59,582 nucleotides of DNA, taken from the NCBI GenBank assembly GCA_031268315.1, contig JAIRXK010000003.1, positions 1 through 59,582 on the forward strand, written 5' to 3'. The position numbers were made by a program, and so were the translations under genes. Of this stretch, positions 9,417-18,315 are shown piece after piece; the first letter of the stretch is position 1; each line of letters begins with the position of its first letter. Source of the DNA: Puniceicoccales bacterium. GTDB taxonomy: Bacteria > Verrucomicrobiota > Verrucomicrobiia > Opitutales > JAIRLM01. The notes beneath the pieces are model-generated. The model was given only the letters and a program-made list of their open reading frames with translations. It was not told the DNA's origin and made no database searches.

Positions 9417-10439
9417 TCATTCGGGCCCCGAATCACTAGAAGACATGCCCCAAAATTTGTAAATTTCCCCGCGATAGCCTGCATGTAAGTTTGCATTTTT
9501 ATCAGAAGACATGGCGGGGATGCAAAATAATTTGCCGGGATGAAAGCGAAAAATAATGGACTTGCTTGCGTCGGCAACGTAATCATCTTTGGTGTATATG
9601 TTAATTCGACACAAATCAGAATTTTGGTAATCTTTTTCGCCAACAAAATTTTTCAGCACACCCTCACCGACTCCAAGGCCATCAAAGGTAATGAATGGCA
9701 AATCATATTTCAGCGCGATTGAGGAGGCCAAAAATCCACCCATGGAATGGCCGGCCATGCAGTGGTATATTTTCTTGCTATCCTCTTTATGGGATTGATT
9801 AAGTCGAAATTCTTTATCAAACTTTTGTAGATTGTCGGGAACTCCGCCACTGAGATTTTCGAGGCATTGAACTTCATCGAAGTGCGTAGCCACACCGTGG
9901 AAAAAATGAATGCGAATGGTTATCTCATCCATGTCATTACCTTCGGTGTCATTTGGCACCAGCTTCATATCTTTTGCCTGCTGAATGGTCATGATTTGAT
10001 CAAGTCGGTAGCCCCAATTAAATGTTTGAATAACTGAAGTATCACTGACATCAATGACGCTCAATATAAAATTTTTTAGTTCTGCGCTCCACGGCGCATC
10101 AGCTAATTTTTCTAGATGCGCGACGGATACATTTTGATTTACCAATAACTTTTTATAAAGGACACTGTAGGCCCGTAAGAGCGCAGATAAAATGAGGAAA
10201 AAGCCTTGCCAAATGTAAAGAAAACTTAAATCTCCTCGGCAATAGAGAAAGCAAAGGCTCACGGGTGCCAGGACAACTGCCGCAACTATTCCTAGCGCTA
10301 TCCACAGCGGTGCCAATACATTAATGAGAATGCTTAATGTCTTCACGCGCAATCGGAGCTTTTCGCTTAGGCATTCGAGCTGAGTAATTTCAGGATGCGC
10401 TGATTCAACTGCGCAGTTGGCATCTAAAAGAGCGTTCAT
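9417..10439 (-). CDS. membrane-anchored lipase-like alpha/beta hydrolase
   Basis: A 340-residue protein with a hydrophobic hairpin at about residues 35-65 and 71-95, then a soluble domain. The soluble domain has G-H-S-M-G-G at 230-235, a G-x-S-x-G nucleophile elbow with Ser232. F-I-T-F-D-G-L-G-V follows, then D285/D286 and H319 as plausible acid and base. The order fits class-3 lipases. Lipase fold is well supported by the elbow; substrate is unknown. The hairpin-plus-enzyme layout resembles other putative effectors in this window. There is no classical signal peptide. The neighbours (IS relic, rnhC) are functionally unrelated. It could act on host lipids or on the cell's own membrane. Confidence 0.75.
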   Translation of the reverse strand: MNALLDANCAVESAHPEITQLECLSEKLRLRVKTLSILINVLAPLWIALGIVAAVVLAPVSLCFLYCRGDLSFLYIWQGFFLILSALLRAYSVLYKKLLVNQNVSVAHLEKLADAPWSAELKNFILSVIDVSDTSVIQTFNWGYRLDQIMTIQQAKDMKLVPNDTEGNDMDEITIRIHFFHGVATHFDEVQCLENLSGGVPDNLQKFDKEFRLNQSHKEDSKKIYHCMAGHSMGGFLASSIALKYDLPFITFDGLGVGEGVLKNFVGEKDYQNSDLCRINIYTKDDYVADASKSIIFRFHPGKLFCIPAMSSDKNANLHAGYRGEIYKFWGMSSSDSGPE

Positions 10440-10612
10440 GTTAGTATCTCAGTGGAAAAATGAAATTTGTCAATGAATATTCATCAACACTACTAAATTT
10501 TTTTAAATTCCTCTAGCCCAGCAACTGCAACAATGGCGACATCAGCTAATGCACGGACGGTTGGAATGTACTTGCAATGTGCCTTCTAAAAAATGGTCTA
10601 GAAAATTAGCAC

Positions 10613-11530
10613 TTACGCATATACCGCTTTTTGTGCCGTACTAAAATGCATTTTCGCAAAATCGCCAAGGCGGTTTGCCCCGAATTTTTTCACCAGCCGT
10701 TTCGCCTGTTCCAACACAGAATTATTGGCACCGCGAAGTAGTTCTTCTCCGGCATTTTCTGAAAGGTCCTCCATGGCGCGCAAATACTCGGCACGGGCAA
10801 CAATGGATGCGGCGGCAACTACTGGATCCTCCTCAGCTCGTGGCCGCATGGCAATATCCAAATCCCTATCATCGGTAAAAAATCGCTGAACAAGTGGTGC
10901 CGTGGAAAACTGATCCAATATCACTTTCTGTACGGGCCTGTGTATGCGGGCATTCCTCAGGCTCGTGGAATGATACCAAGCCAGTAATCGATTGAGATTG
11001 CTGGAAAATTTTCCGTAGAGCTCGTTGTATTTTCGCATGCTCAGTAAAAAAACCTCCACGACGACATTTTCAGATTTGCGGATCTTTGCGTCTAAGGCGA
11101 ATATTTGGGATGAAGAGTGGATAGTTTTTGAATCCTTAACGCCCAAATCAATCCATTGTTTTACGACTTTTCCATCGGCAATTACGCAGGCGGTCACCAG
11201 GGGACCGAACAAGTCGCCCTTGCCCGATTCATCCATTCCTCCGTGTTCAATGAACCATTCCGGATGTCGATGTTCTTCGTAGCCAAGCAAGATTGCGCCC
11301 ATAATTTCCGGTTCGATGGTAAATTGCATTAGATCCATGGCCTTTGATCCCTGAATCACAACGGTGCCCGATTGGTAGGCAACGACGTTGACTTTATTCC
11401 CACGAAATCCATAGTGGGCGTAGGGTACATTGTAAAACTCCCATTGCTGCATCTCGAGAACGTGACGCAACTTTTCCACTTGCATTGGTGACATTTTAAC
11501 CGTGTAACATGCTATTGGCCGCTCTCCCAT
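10613..11530 (-). CDS. rnhC: ribonuclease HIII
   Basis: RNase HIII cleaves RNA in RNA-DNA hybrids. The 305-residue protein has an N-terminal TBP-like substrate-binding domain (residues 1-85), followed by the catalytic domain. D100-E101 lie in M-D-E-S-G-K-G-D-L-F-G-P, D133 is in K-D-S-K, and an aspartate lies in L-D-Q-F near residue 207. The G-K-G-D variant matches RNase HIII rather than RNase HII. The start is back to back with the divergent mutY remnant, 16 bases away, so the two probably share a promoter region. Confidence 0.92.
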   Translation of the reverse strand: MGERPIACYTVKMSPMQVEKLRHVLEMQQWEFYNVPYAHYGFRGNKVNVVAYQSGTVVIQGSKAMDLMQFTIEPEIMGAILLGYEEHRHPEWFIEHGGMDESGKGDLFGPLVTACVIADGKVVKQWIDLGVKDSKTIHSSSQIFALDAKIRKSENVVVEVFLLSMRKYNELYGKFSSNLNRLLAWYHSTSLRNARIHRPVQKVILDQFSTAPLVQRFFTDDRDLDIAMRPRAEEDPVVAAASIVARAEYLRAMEDLSENAGEELLRGANNSVLEQAKRLVKKFGANRLGDFAKMHFSTAQKAVYA

Positions 11531-11546
11531 TTGAGCCCATGCAAAA

Positions 11547-12553
11547 ATGAATTCAATGGAAACGCAAGGAAAAATCGGACGAAAATTTTTACACAGTTCC
11601 GCAAGCGAAACGCTCGTTCGATGGTATGTCGTTCACGGGCGTCCACTCCCATGGCGCACGAATCGTTCCGTTTACGGAACCATCGTCTCGGAATTTATGC
11701 TGCAGCAAACCCAAGTAAAAACCGTAATTCCCTATTGGAGGTGCTAAAACACTGGGAAGGGTTGGGGTACTATTCCCGGGCCCGCAATCTTCACCGCCTT
11801 TGTCGATCACTCCACAGCAGCGAAAATCAGTGGCCCGCAACACCAAAGGATTGGCAAAAATTTTCCGGCATTGGGCCTTATACGGCGACGGCCATTGGCA
11901 GCATTGGGCAAAATTTTGACGCCATTTGTCTTGACGGAAATGTCATTCGTGTGCTCGCTCGCACCATGGGAATTGAAAAAACATTTCCACAAAAATTGGC
12001 TGCAGAGAAATTTTTTCGCCCATACGCCGATAAATTCATCCTTCCTGGACATTGCGCGCAAATCAATGAAGCATTGATGGATCTAGGTGCCACCGTGTGC
12101 CTTCCTAAAAATAGCCATTGCGAACGGTGTCCACTGCGGACCTTCTGCGTTGGAAATGAAAAAAATCTGAATATCTCTAACATTCCATCCTTTTCAAAGG
12201 TAAATCGCAGCAGAGCGATCATCTATCGCATTTTTGCTTTGCGCCGTGGAAAAATTCTACTCCAGCGATCATTGCAACAGCGGCTCATTGATATTCACGA
12301 ACTGCCGCAGGTGCGAAAAAATGATGAAAAATTAGCGAAATATGTTCATCATGCAGAGAAGAGGACCATCGGCAATCGAAGCTACGAAGAACGCTTTGTC
12401 GCCCTGGATAGTTGCTTTGCGGATTACGTTGATCTCTCAGCTGGTCCTCTCACTTGGAAAAGCTTTGAAAAAATCAATCACATTGTTCTTTCTGGGCCCC
12501 ACCGCAGGTGGCTACCTCGTCTTATTGAAAAATTTTCCTCCGACGAAAAATGA
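11547..12553 (+). pseudogene. mutY: adenine DNA glycosylase MutY, frameshifted
   Basis: MutY removes adenine mispaired with 8-oxoguanine. The N-terminal part (11547 to about 11740) reads H-G-R-P-L-P-W-R and S-E-F-M-L-Q-Q-T-Q-V-K-T-V-I-P-Y-W, then hits a stop. The remainder continues in another frame from L-E-V-L-K-H-W-E-G-L-G-Y-Y to the end. About 19 residues that normally link these blocks are missing and the frame is shifted, which indicates a deletion. The later part still has the HhH G-I-G-P-Y-T-A, catalytic-site L-D-G-N-V, and the Fe-S cluster cysteines C-x6-C-x2-C-x5-C. A sequencing error alone does not explain the missing block. Confidence 0.85.
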
Positions 12554-12563
12554 AAACATTCCG

Positions 12564-12590
12564 TTGACATTCCTTAAAAATGATTATCCT
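12564..12590 (+). promoter_or_regulatory. possible rpsU promoter
   Basis: A consensus -35 box TTGACA (12564-12569) is followed after 15 bases by TATCCT (12585-12590). The spacing is short and the -10 is imperfect. It lies just downstream of the mutY remnant and upstream of the strong rpsU ribosome-binding site (AGGAGGTGA). Confidence 0.35.
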
Positions 12591-12621
12591 CCTGGACAGT
12601 GGAAGGAGGTGAAGTTTATTT

Positions 12622-12825
12622 ATGCCAATCATTGAGGTAAAAATTCGCAAGGGCGAAAATGTGGAAAAGGCACTGCGTAGGCTAAAAAAGCGCCTCGATC
12701 GGGAATCGGTGCTACAAGATGCGAAAACAAAGCGTTATTTCGAGAAACCGTCGGAAAAGCGCAGGCGCAAACTGAAAATTGCCAAATTTGCCAGCTATTT
12801 ACGAAGGCGAAGGGAAGGCGAGTAA
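12622..12825 (+). CDS. rpsU: 30S ribosomal protein S21
   Basis: A small basic 67-residue protein of the 30S platform, near the 3' end of 16S rRNA. It has the S21 pattern E-V-K-I-R-K-G-E-N-V-E-K-A-L-R-R-L-K-K, then basic R-Y-F-E-K-P-S-E-K-R-R-R-K near residue 45. A very strong Shine-Dalgarno (AGGAGGTGA) lies upstream of ATG. It sits alone between the mutY remnant and a secreted-protein gene. Confidence 0.95.
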   Translation: MPIIEVKIRKGENVEKALRRLKKRLDRESVLQDAKTKRYFEKPSEKRRRKLKIAKFASYLRRRREGE

Positions 12826-12877
12826 TTACACTGCTCAATTTGAGTCGCTGTGAATTTCTATCCACTTAAGCCCAGCC

Positions 12878-13369
12878 ATGAGTAAGCTGCCGGGAGCTTT
12901 TCTCGTCATTCAGTTCTTTCTACTTGCCGTGGCTGTGCCGATCTATGGAAGAGAAAAAGCTCTGGCAATTAGCGACGTTCACATTGTCCGCGCGTGTGAC
13001 GGAGATTTTTGCCGTCTCCTGTCCTATTTTTCAGCGGAATCGTTGCCCTATCGACATACGATAGTTCGTACGCAGGAAGAGCAGTGGGATGGCACTTATT
13101 TCATAATTTTTTTCAGTGAAAAGCTTAAAAATTTGCGATGGAAGCGTTTGGAAGTATTGTTGTCCTACTACGTAGCCAACGATCCTAAAATATATGTGCT
13201 ACGCTTTCCGCTAGGAAAGGTAAATTTTCGCACAAAGGAACTGTGGATAGGATTGACAGATTCCATTTGGCGCAGCCACTTTCCGAGGGAATTTCTTGCG
13301 TGGAAGGTTTTATTGCTTGATGGAGATCGGGCGATTGCTTGCCGAAAAAGTTTTCTCTTTCCCAACTAA
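12878..13369 (+). CDS. secreted protein of unknown function
   Basis: A 163-residue protein with a clear Sec-type signal peptide (about residues 1-24, hydrophobic core V-I-Q-F-F-L-L-A-V-A-V). The mature part is predicted mixed alpha/beta with W-D-G-T-Y-F-I-I-F-F and a conserved-looking W-R-S-H-F-P-R segment. Two cysteines at about residues 40 and 46 (A-C-D-G-D-F-C) could form a disulphide. No known motif is recognised. It lies after rpsU on the same strand; a 52-base gap makes co-transcription possible. Confidence 0.65.
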   Translation: MSKLPGAFLVIQFFLLAVAVPIYGREKALAISDVHIVRACDGDFCRLLSYFSAESLPYRHTIVRTQEEQWDGTYFIIFFSEKLKNLRWKRLEVLLSYYVANDPKIYVLRFPLGKVNFRTKELWIGLTDSIWRSHFPREFLAWKVLLLDGDRAIACRKSFLFPN

Positions 13370-13527
13370 AGCTTGTGCTTCCGAAAAATTCATCGGCTTT
13401 CATGGAGAGCTTTGCCATGGCGGGACAAAAGGCGAGGAAAAATAAAAATTCTTACTGCGACAATTTTATGCTTTACCTAGGGGTATAGTTGGATTTTCTC
13501 CATGCTTATCAACTTACCGCGAAAACT

Positions 13528-14169
13528 ATGAAAATAAATGAGCAGATGGAATGGTGTGTCGTAAAATTGGAGTCGGACATGAATTGGTGGATTTTGGAAG
13601 CCAATTGGCTACCAAAGGTAGACGGCGAAGAATTGATGGGGATTCTTGATCCCAAACAGGTAGAATACATGTTCGATCTACTGGAACCGCTTCAAGAATT
13701 TGGCTTACAACAAGACATCGTTGAGCGTGCATTTTTCCGATTTTTAATCGATAGGGATTTGGGCGATGGTCGGGTGCGTTTGTTGCATTATGCTGACGGC
13801 TTTGCCGCAACGGATGAAAAGCTCTTCGCACTGCCTAATGCATTCAATGAGGGCAATGGCAGCTACGCGGAATTTTTGGATCACATCACCATTGCTCGGG
13901 TCAAAATGATCAATGGAACGGGACATTTTGTGCAAAAGGTAAGCGTGGACGAACTGGAGGAAACCGTGCGCGAGATGGTAACTTCTACGCAAATTGGCGA
14001 ACTCCCCACCCATTTATTCTATGAAATTATCGGCATTTTAGAATATTCTCCGCTGGGATTTGGCGAAGATGATGGAGATGACGATGAAGACAGGAGTGGC
14101 AATTGGCTCATGTGGAAAAAAGAAGCGGATGATCTCGTCGAGGAAATTGGCGAAGAGACTTCCCGCTAA
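13528..14169 (+). CDS. acidic cytoplasmic protein of unknown function
   Basis: A 213-residue acidic protein with no signal peptide or membrane helix. It ends with a strongly acidic run (D-D-G-D-D-D-E-D) and a short W-L-M-W-K-K-E segment. The start may be ATG 13528; the frame can extend to TTG 13489. It ends 12 bases before rho, so it may be the first gene of a rho-lpxK unit. I do not recognise the family. An all-helical regulatory or adaptor protein is one guess, without direct support. Confidence 0.6.
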   Translation: MKINEQMEWCVVKLESDMNWWILEANWLPKVDGEELMGILDPKQVEYMFDLLEPLQEFGLQQDIVERAFFRFLIDRDLGDGRVRLLHYADGFAATDEKLFALPNAFNEGNGSYAEFLDHITIARVKMINGTGHFVQKVSVDELEETVREMVTSTQIGELPTHLFYEIIGILEYSPLGFGEDDGDDDEDRSGNWLMWKKEADDLVEEIGEETSR

Positions 14170-14181
14170 ATAACGTATGTC

Positions 14182-15336
14182 ATGGCAATGCTAGAACGGA
14201 AATTCATGAATTTATCTGTCAGTGATTTAATTGTAGTCGATGGGTTGCTGAAAATAGCAGCAAGCAAAAAAATAGCAAGGCTACTACAGCTTCGGCATGG
14301 CGGAAAGTGGCATGATGATGATCCCTATGTTCCCCAGGCACTCATTTCGAAATTGAGGCTGCGAGAGGGACAATATATCAATGGGCATGCGGTCATGGAC
14401 ACATCGAGCAGGGGGATGCGTCTCATTCATGTTGATGCGGTGGATGGCTTGCCTGTGGAACAACGAAGAAATTGCCTGCCATTTAGTCGTGCAACCATTT
14501 TATCGCCCATGGAACAAATTAAATTGGAATCGGAAGGAATGCCTATGTCGACGAGAGTAATCGACCTTTTTGCACCTATTGGTCGCGGGCAGCGCTGCCT
14601 TGTCGTGGCGCCGCCAAAGGCGGGAAAGACCATTTTACTACAACAAATTGCAAAGGGAATAGCGGCAAATTATCCCGATTTTCATCTGATGACATTGCTT
14701 GTCGACGAGCGCCCCGAAGAGGTGACTGACTTTCGCCGCAATGCGCCGGTTGAAATCTTTGCATCGTCCAATGATGATAGTACAAAGGACCACTTGGAAG
14801 TTGCAAATTTGGCATTTCTCCACGCCCAGCACCTGGTGGAAGCAGGCAAACACGTTGTACTCTTGTTGGATTCTCTTACACGCCTGGCGCGGGCGTACAA
14901 TAGTAGTTCCGCCAGAGGAGGCAAAATCATGAGTGGCGGTCTCGACTCGCAAGCCCTAGAAAAACCGCGGCAGCTTTTCGCCTTGGCACGCAATACGGAA
15001 GAAATTGGCAGTCTAACCATTGTTGCTACCATTCTCGTTGAAACAGGTAGCCGCATGGATGACATCATTTTTCAAGAATTCAAAGGAACTGGAAATTGTG
15101 AGATTGTGCTCGACCGAAAAATTGCCGAAAAACGCATCTTTCCCGCTGTTAATTTATATGCGACGGGAACACGACGCGAGGAATTGCTTTTAAGCGCAGA
15201 GGCATTGGAGGTAAGTCGCATATTTCGCCGTGCATTCGCTGGATCTCGCCCAGATGTCGCAATGGAAACCATTCTAAACCGCATGGCAAAAAGCGAAACG
15301 AATGAGGAATTCATTCAGCTTATTAATATCCGGTAG
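14182..15336 (+). CDS. rho: transcription termination factor Rho (short N-terminus)
   Basis: Rho is an RNA-dependent ATPase hexamer that ends transcription. The 384-residue protein has the Walker A motif P-P-K-A-G-K-T (144-150), D-E-R-P-E-E-V-T, the Q-loop region L-L-L-D-S-L-T-R-L-A-R-A-Y-N, and F-K-G-T-G-N-C-E-I-V-L-D-R. The R-loop G-T-R-R-E-E-L-L is present. The protein lacks the usual N-terminal helical domain, and the cold-shock-type RNA-binding domain is divergent: the G-F-G-F-L-R RNP motif of typical Rho is not visible, with K-K-I-A-R-L-L-Q-L in its place. It is part of an operon-like run with 13528 and lpxK (14 bases downstream). Confidence 0.95.
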   Translation: MAMLERKFMNLSVSDLIVVDGLLKIAASKKIARLLQLRHGGKWHDDDPYVPQALISKLRLREGQYINGHAVMDTSSRGMRLIHVDAVDGLPVEQRRNCLPFSRATILSPMEQIKLESEGMPMSTRVIDLFAPIGRGQRCLVVAPPKAGKTILLQQIAKGIAANYPDFHLMTLLVDERPEEVTDFRRNAPVEIFASSNDDSTKDHLEVANLAFLHAQHLVEAGKHVVLLLDSLTRLARAYNSSSARGGKIMSGGLDSQALEKPRQLFALARNTEEIGSLTIVATILVETGSRMDDIIFQEFKGTGNCEIVLDRKIAEKRIFPAVNLYATGTRREELLLSAEALEVSRIFRRAFAGSRPDVAMETILNRMAKSETNEEFIQLINIR

Positions 15337-15350
15337 GGAAATTAAGCTGA

Positions 15351-16556
15351 ATGCAATTGCTTTACTTCATTCATAAAATACGTAGAAAATATCGACAATT
15401 TTTGAAAAGATGTTGGCATTTGGCAGAGCGCTTTGTCGGTGACATTATTTACGACCGGCGCTGTGACGCTTGGGCATGTGCAGCTATATTTTTTCTCTTT
15501 CCAATCAGTACTCTTTTTCGCATTGTTGTCTTTTTGCGCCGTCAATTCTATCGATTTCACCTATTCAGATCTTGGAAATTGCACGGATGTAACGTTATTT
15601 CCGTAGGAAATCTTACCATCGGTGGCACGGGAAAAACGCCCGTTGTGGAGATGATCGCCAGAGAACTTTCTCGGGGAGGCTACCGCGTTGCCATCCTTAG
15701 TCGCGGCTACGGAAGTGCCAAAAGTAGTATTTTTCAACGAATTTGCTACGCACTGCGACCCGGTGGTGCCGGAAAATCTCGGGTGGTATGCGATGGTAAA
15801 AAAATATTGCTTTCGGCAAAAATTTCCGGTGATGAGCCGCTTATGCTGGCAAAGCGACTAAAAAGTGTGGTGGTGATAGTGGATAAAAATCGCGTCCGGG
15901 CAGGGCGTTTGGCCGTCGAAAAATTTGCCTGCAATCGTCTCATTCTCGATGACGGATTCCAGTATTTAAAATTGAAAAAGCAACTATCTATTTTGCTCAT
16001 TGACTGCCAAAATCCATTCGGGAATGGCCACCTTATTCCGAGGGGAATACTGCGAGAACCTATTGGGAACATAAAAATGGCCACCCATATTTTTTTAACC
16101 AAGTCAAATGGTATTGACGGCGAAAATCTAAGGGCAGTGATTGCTAAAAAGGGTGGAAGTGAAATTCCAATTTTGGAGTGCAATCACATTCCCGTATTTC
16201 TACAATGCGTTGGCGGAGAAACAGTGCTATCCATCGGCGAGCTTCGAGAGAAATCCGTTGTCACGCTAAGCGGCATCGCAAATGCTGATGGCTTCGAGGC
16301 ATTTGTCGCCGATGCCGGGGCCACTATTGTCCACAGCCAACGATTCGCAGATCACTATGCATTTTCGCTGCGTGATGTGGTAAAAATGTGCGCAAATGCC
16401 ATTGATATGGGGGCAAAAATGATCATCACAACGGAAAAGGATGCTGCCCGCTTTCCGCCTAGACAATCCTATGATTTGCCAATTTTTTTTCTTCGCATTG
16501 AAATCCAAATCATTGATGGCCAAGAAGTGTTTGACCATTTAGTTCGACAAAGTTAG
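15351..16556 (+). CDS. lpxK: tetraacyldisaccharide 4'-kinase LpxK
   Basis: LpxK phosphorylates the 4' position of the lipid A disaccharide precursor at the inner membrane. The 401-residue protein has the P-loop G-G-T-G-K-T-P (91-97), I-L-S-R-G-Y-G, S-G-D-E-P-L-M and the D-D-G-F-Q catalytic motif, with I-T-T-E-K-D-A-A-R near the C-terminus. The N-terminal 80 residues include a hydrophobic segment (42-63) and are longer than in typical LpxK (about 330 residues). Its presence shows a lipid A-type outer membrane. It follows rho by 14 bases. Confidence 0.93.
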   Translation: MQLLYFIHKIRRKYRQFLKRCWHLAERFVGDIIYDRRCDAWACAAIFFLFPISTLFRIVVFLRRQFYRFHLFRSWKLHGCNVISVGNLTIGGTGKTPVVEMIARELSRGGYRVAILSRGYGSAKSSIFQRICYALRPGGAGKSRVVCDGKKILLSAKISGDEPLMLAKRLKSVVVIVDKNRVRAGRLAVEKFACNRLILDDGFQYLKLKKQLSILLIDCQNPFGNGHLIPRGILREPIGNIKMATHIFLTKSNGIDGENLRAVIAKKGGSEIPILECNHIPVFLQCVGGETVLSIGELREKSVVTLSGIANADGFEAFVADAGATIVHSQRFADHYAFSLRDVVKMCANAIDMGAKMIITTEKDAARFPPRQSYDLPIFFLRIEIQIIDGQEVFDHLVRQS

Positions 16557-16623
16557 GCCAGCGGACAATCGAAGCAACAAAGGTTAAAGTTTTGCGAAAA
16601 TAATATTAGATTTTCTATTTCAA

Positions 16624-16899
16624 CTAGTTGGTCCTCTCCTTGAAAGCAAAGATGCAAGCGATTCCGGCACCCAAAATTGCGCCGGTAAGACCGGCAATGC
16701 CAATCATATACCACAAAATTGACATTTCAAGAGCGTACTGCATGAGAAAAAATGCAGATAATGAAAAAATTGCGCCCATTAAAATCGAGGAAAAGCCAAC
16801 AAAGAATACTTTTTTCATACTTATTATTTTTTGAGCAAAGTTTTGTTCGGGGCATTGGGCGCCGACATTGAAATTTTTTAAAATTATTTTTGAACTCAT
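16624..16899 (-). CDS. small hairpin membrane protein (Inc-like module)
   Basis: The C-terminal 65 residues form two hydrophobic helices joined by a short turn. They are very similar to residues 68-127 of the protein at 52826-54511: both have F-F-x-M-Q-x-x-x-E-M-x-x-x-W and G-A-I/S-I/V-L/V-G-A-G-I. The start is uncertain: ATG 16899 gives a 91-residue protein beginning M-S-S-K, like the one at 38751-39140. ATG 16818 gives 64 residues. Neither has a good ribosome-binding site. It overlaps the 5' end of the divergent gene at 16868 if both long starts are right. It may be a duplicated fragment or a stand-alone membrane effector. Confidence 0.5.
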   Translation of the reverse strand: MSSKIILKNFNVGAQCPEQNFAQKIISMKKVFFVGFSSILMGAIFSLSAFFLMQYALEMSILWYMIGIAGLTGAILGAGIACIFAFKERTN

Positions 16900-17590
16900 A
16901 GCCACGAACCCGTTTAGGAATTTCCTTTTCTTTGTCAAAGGAAAGTGCTTGGAAATTTTCAGTGAGGGTGAATTTGGCGACAATTGGAAAAAATTGCTTA
17001 AATTTATTGGAAAAATTTATTGCGCAAAAGCTTTGCCGGTGGTAACATGTACCATGCACACGTTTGAAGAGGCATGGGAGAAGGGGAAGTTCAAATACAT
17101 CATCTACGGGCTTTACGGGCAGGTTACTGGGAATGGAGATGATGGGGAGGTGGAATTTTTTTTTAGGGCGATGAAGGCATTGCGCAAAAGCCTGGAAAGC
17201 AATTCGCCGGTGCACTCATTTTTTATTCCACCGGTACAATTACTTATTCCGTGGGCATTAAAAAAACACAAAACTGTTTTTAGGCTAGCCTTGGGGCAGT
17301 TATGCTTGGATCCAAGTCGTGATTTTTACCTACACCTCGCCATGAGAGCCGCTGATGCAATGCAGCATCATATTGCCGTCTGCGCCATTGCCGATGCCAT
17401 TGGCACGGAAAATCTTTCGTCTCGAGAATGTAAAAGCCTTTGCCTAGCCATTGGTAAATTACATCGACACCCGCTAGCCAAGGAAATAGCCCAAAAAATG
17501 CTGAGGGAATCAAAAGATGATGGTATTTCTCGTCAATTGCTCTGGAAATCTGCCATGGAAGATGGAAATAAAGTGGAAAATTTTCACTAG
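16868..17590 (+). CDS. helical protein of unknown function
   Basis: A 240-residue frame, start uncertain: TTG 16868 is the first start codon, but ATG 17054 (179 residues) is also possible. The later half is helix-rich with regular Ala/Leu spacing (A-M-R-A-A-D-A-M, C-A-I-A-D-A-I, L-C-L-A-I-G-K-L), reminiscent of TPR- or HEAT-like helical repeats. No catalytic motif is visible. It lies upstream of pgsA on the same strand with a 39-base gap. Confidence 0.5.
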   Translation: MKFFKIIFELIATNPFRNFLFFVKGKCLEIFSEGEFGDNWKKLLKFIGKIYCAKALPVVTCTMHTFEEAWEKGKFKYIIYGLYGQVTGNGDDGEVEFFFRAMKALRKSLESNSPVHSFFIPPVQLLIPWALKKHKTVFRLALGQLCLDPSRDFYLHLAMRAADAMQHHIAVCAIADAIGTENLSSRECKSLCLAIGKLHRHPLAKEIAQKMLRESKDDGISRQLLWKSAMEDGNKVENFH

Positions 17591-17629
17591 TATTATTTTG
17601 TAGGTGTGCTAGTCTCCGGACGGAAAATT

Positions 17630-18232
17630 ATGAATTTACCGAATCTTATCACACTTATACGCTTTCCCTTGCTGTTCATTATCGCGCTTCTGCTCTATTT
17701 TCCATTTGTTGGATCTAGGAGTCTTGCCTTTCTCCTTTACCTTGCAAGTGGATTCTCCGATTGGCTGGACGGATATATCGCGCGCCGCTGTGACATGGTA
17801 TCCAATTTTGGAAAATTTATGGATGCCTTGTCGGATAAAATTCTCATGCTTGGGCTTTTTATTGTCTTACTTGTCATTGGAATTTTGCCGTCTATTTTTG
17901 TATTTCTTATCCTCTTTGTTCTTGGCCGTGAATTTTTTGTCACCGGAATACGTCTAGTCGCAGCCAGCCGCAACATTATCATTTCTGCGGAACGGTCCGG
18001 AAAAATTAAAACAATTATACAAATGATTTCGGTTGGATCACTCATCTGTTCGCAAGCGGTATTTTTCGATGGGCGGTTTTTGTTACCATCGCGCTGTGCA
18101 CCCTGCCTCGCTTACTTAGCATTTGCATTGCTGCTTTTTGGGTATGTGCTTTTTTTAGTTGCTGTGGTTTGCGCAATTGAATCGGGAATTCGCTACACGA
18201 AAAAGTATCGATTTATTTTTTCGCAGACATGA
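17630..18232 (+). CDS. pgsA: CDP-alcohol phosphatidyltransferase, probably PgsA
   Basis: An integral membrane enzyme that makes phosphatidylglycerophosphate from CDP-diacylglycerol and glycerol-3-phosphate. It has the family signature D-G-x2-A-R-x8-G-x3-D-x3-D (D-G-Y-I-A-R-R ... G-K-F-M-D-A-L-S-D). The 200-residue length and N-L-I-T-L-I-R-F N-terminus fit PgsA. Start ATG 17630 gives the family N-terminus M-N-L-P-N-L-I-T. pgpA, which dephosphorylates the product, lies 83 bases downstream, supporting PgsA over other CDP-alcohol transferases. Confidence 0.9.
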   Translation: MNLPNLITLIRFPLLFIIALLLYFPFVGSRSLAFLLYLASGFSDWLDGYIARRCDMVSNFGKFMDALSDKILMLGLFIVLLVIGILPSIFVFLILFVLGREFFVTGIRLVAASRNIIISAERSGKIKTIIQMISVGSLICSQAVFFDGRFLLPSRCAPCLAYLAFALLLFGYVLFLVAVVCAIESGIRYTKKYRFIFSQT

Positions 18233-18315
18233 TTTTTCATTTGATCTTATAGATTTAAGCGCAACAATCTTACTGTGACATTTTGCTGGTATTTATTCAA
18301 TATGGAGGAGCAATA

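Noticed and set aside
9103..9462. Open frame of 119 codons overlapping the lipase-like gene end
   Set aside because: No recognisable motif; overlaps the 3' end of a better-supported minus-strand gene and lies in an IS-relic interval.
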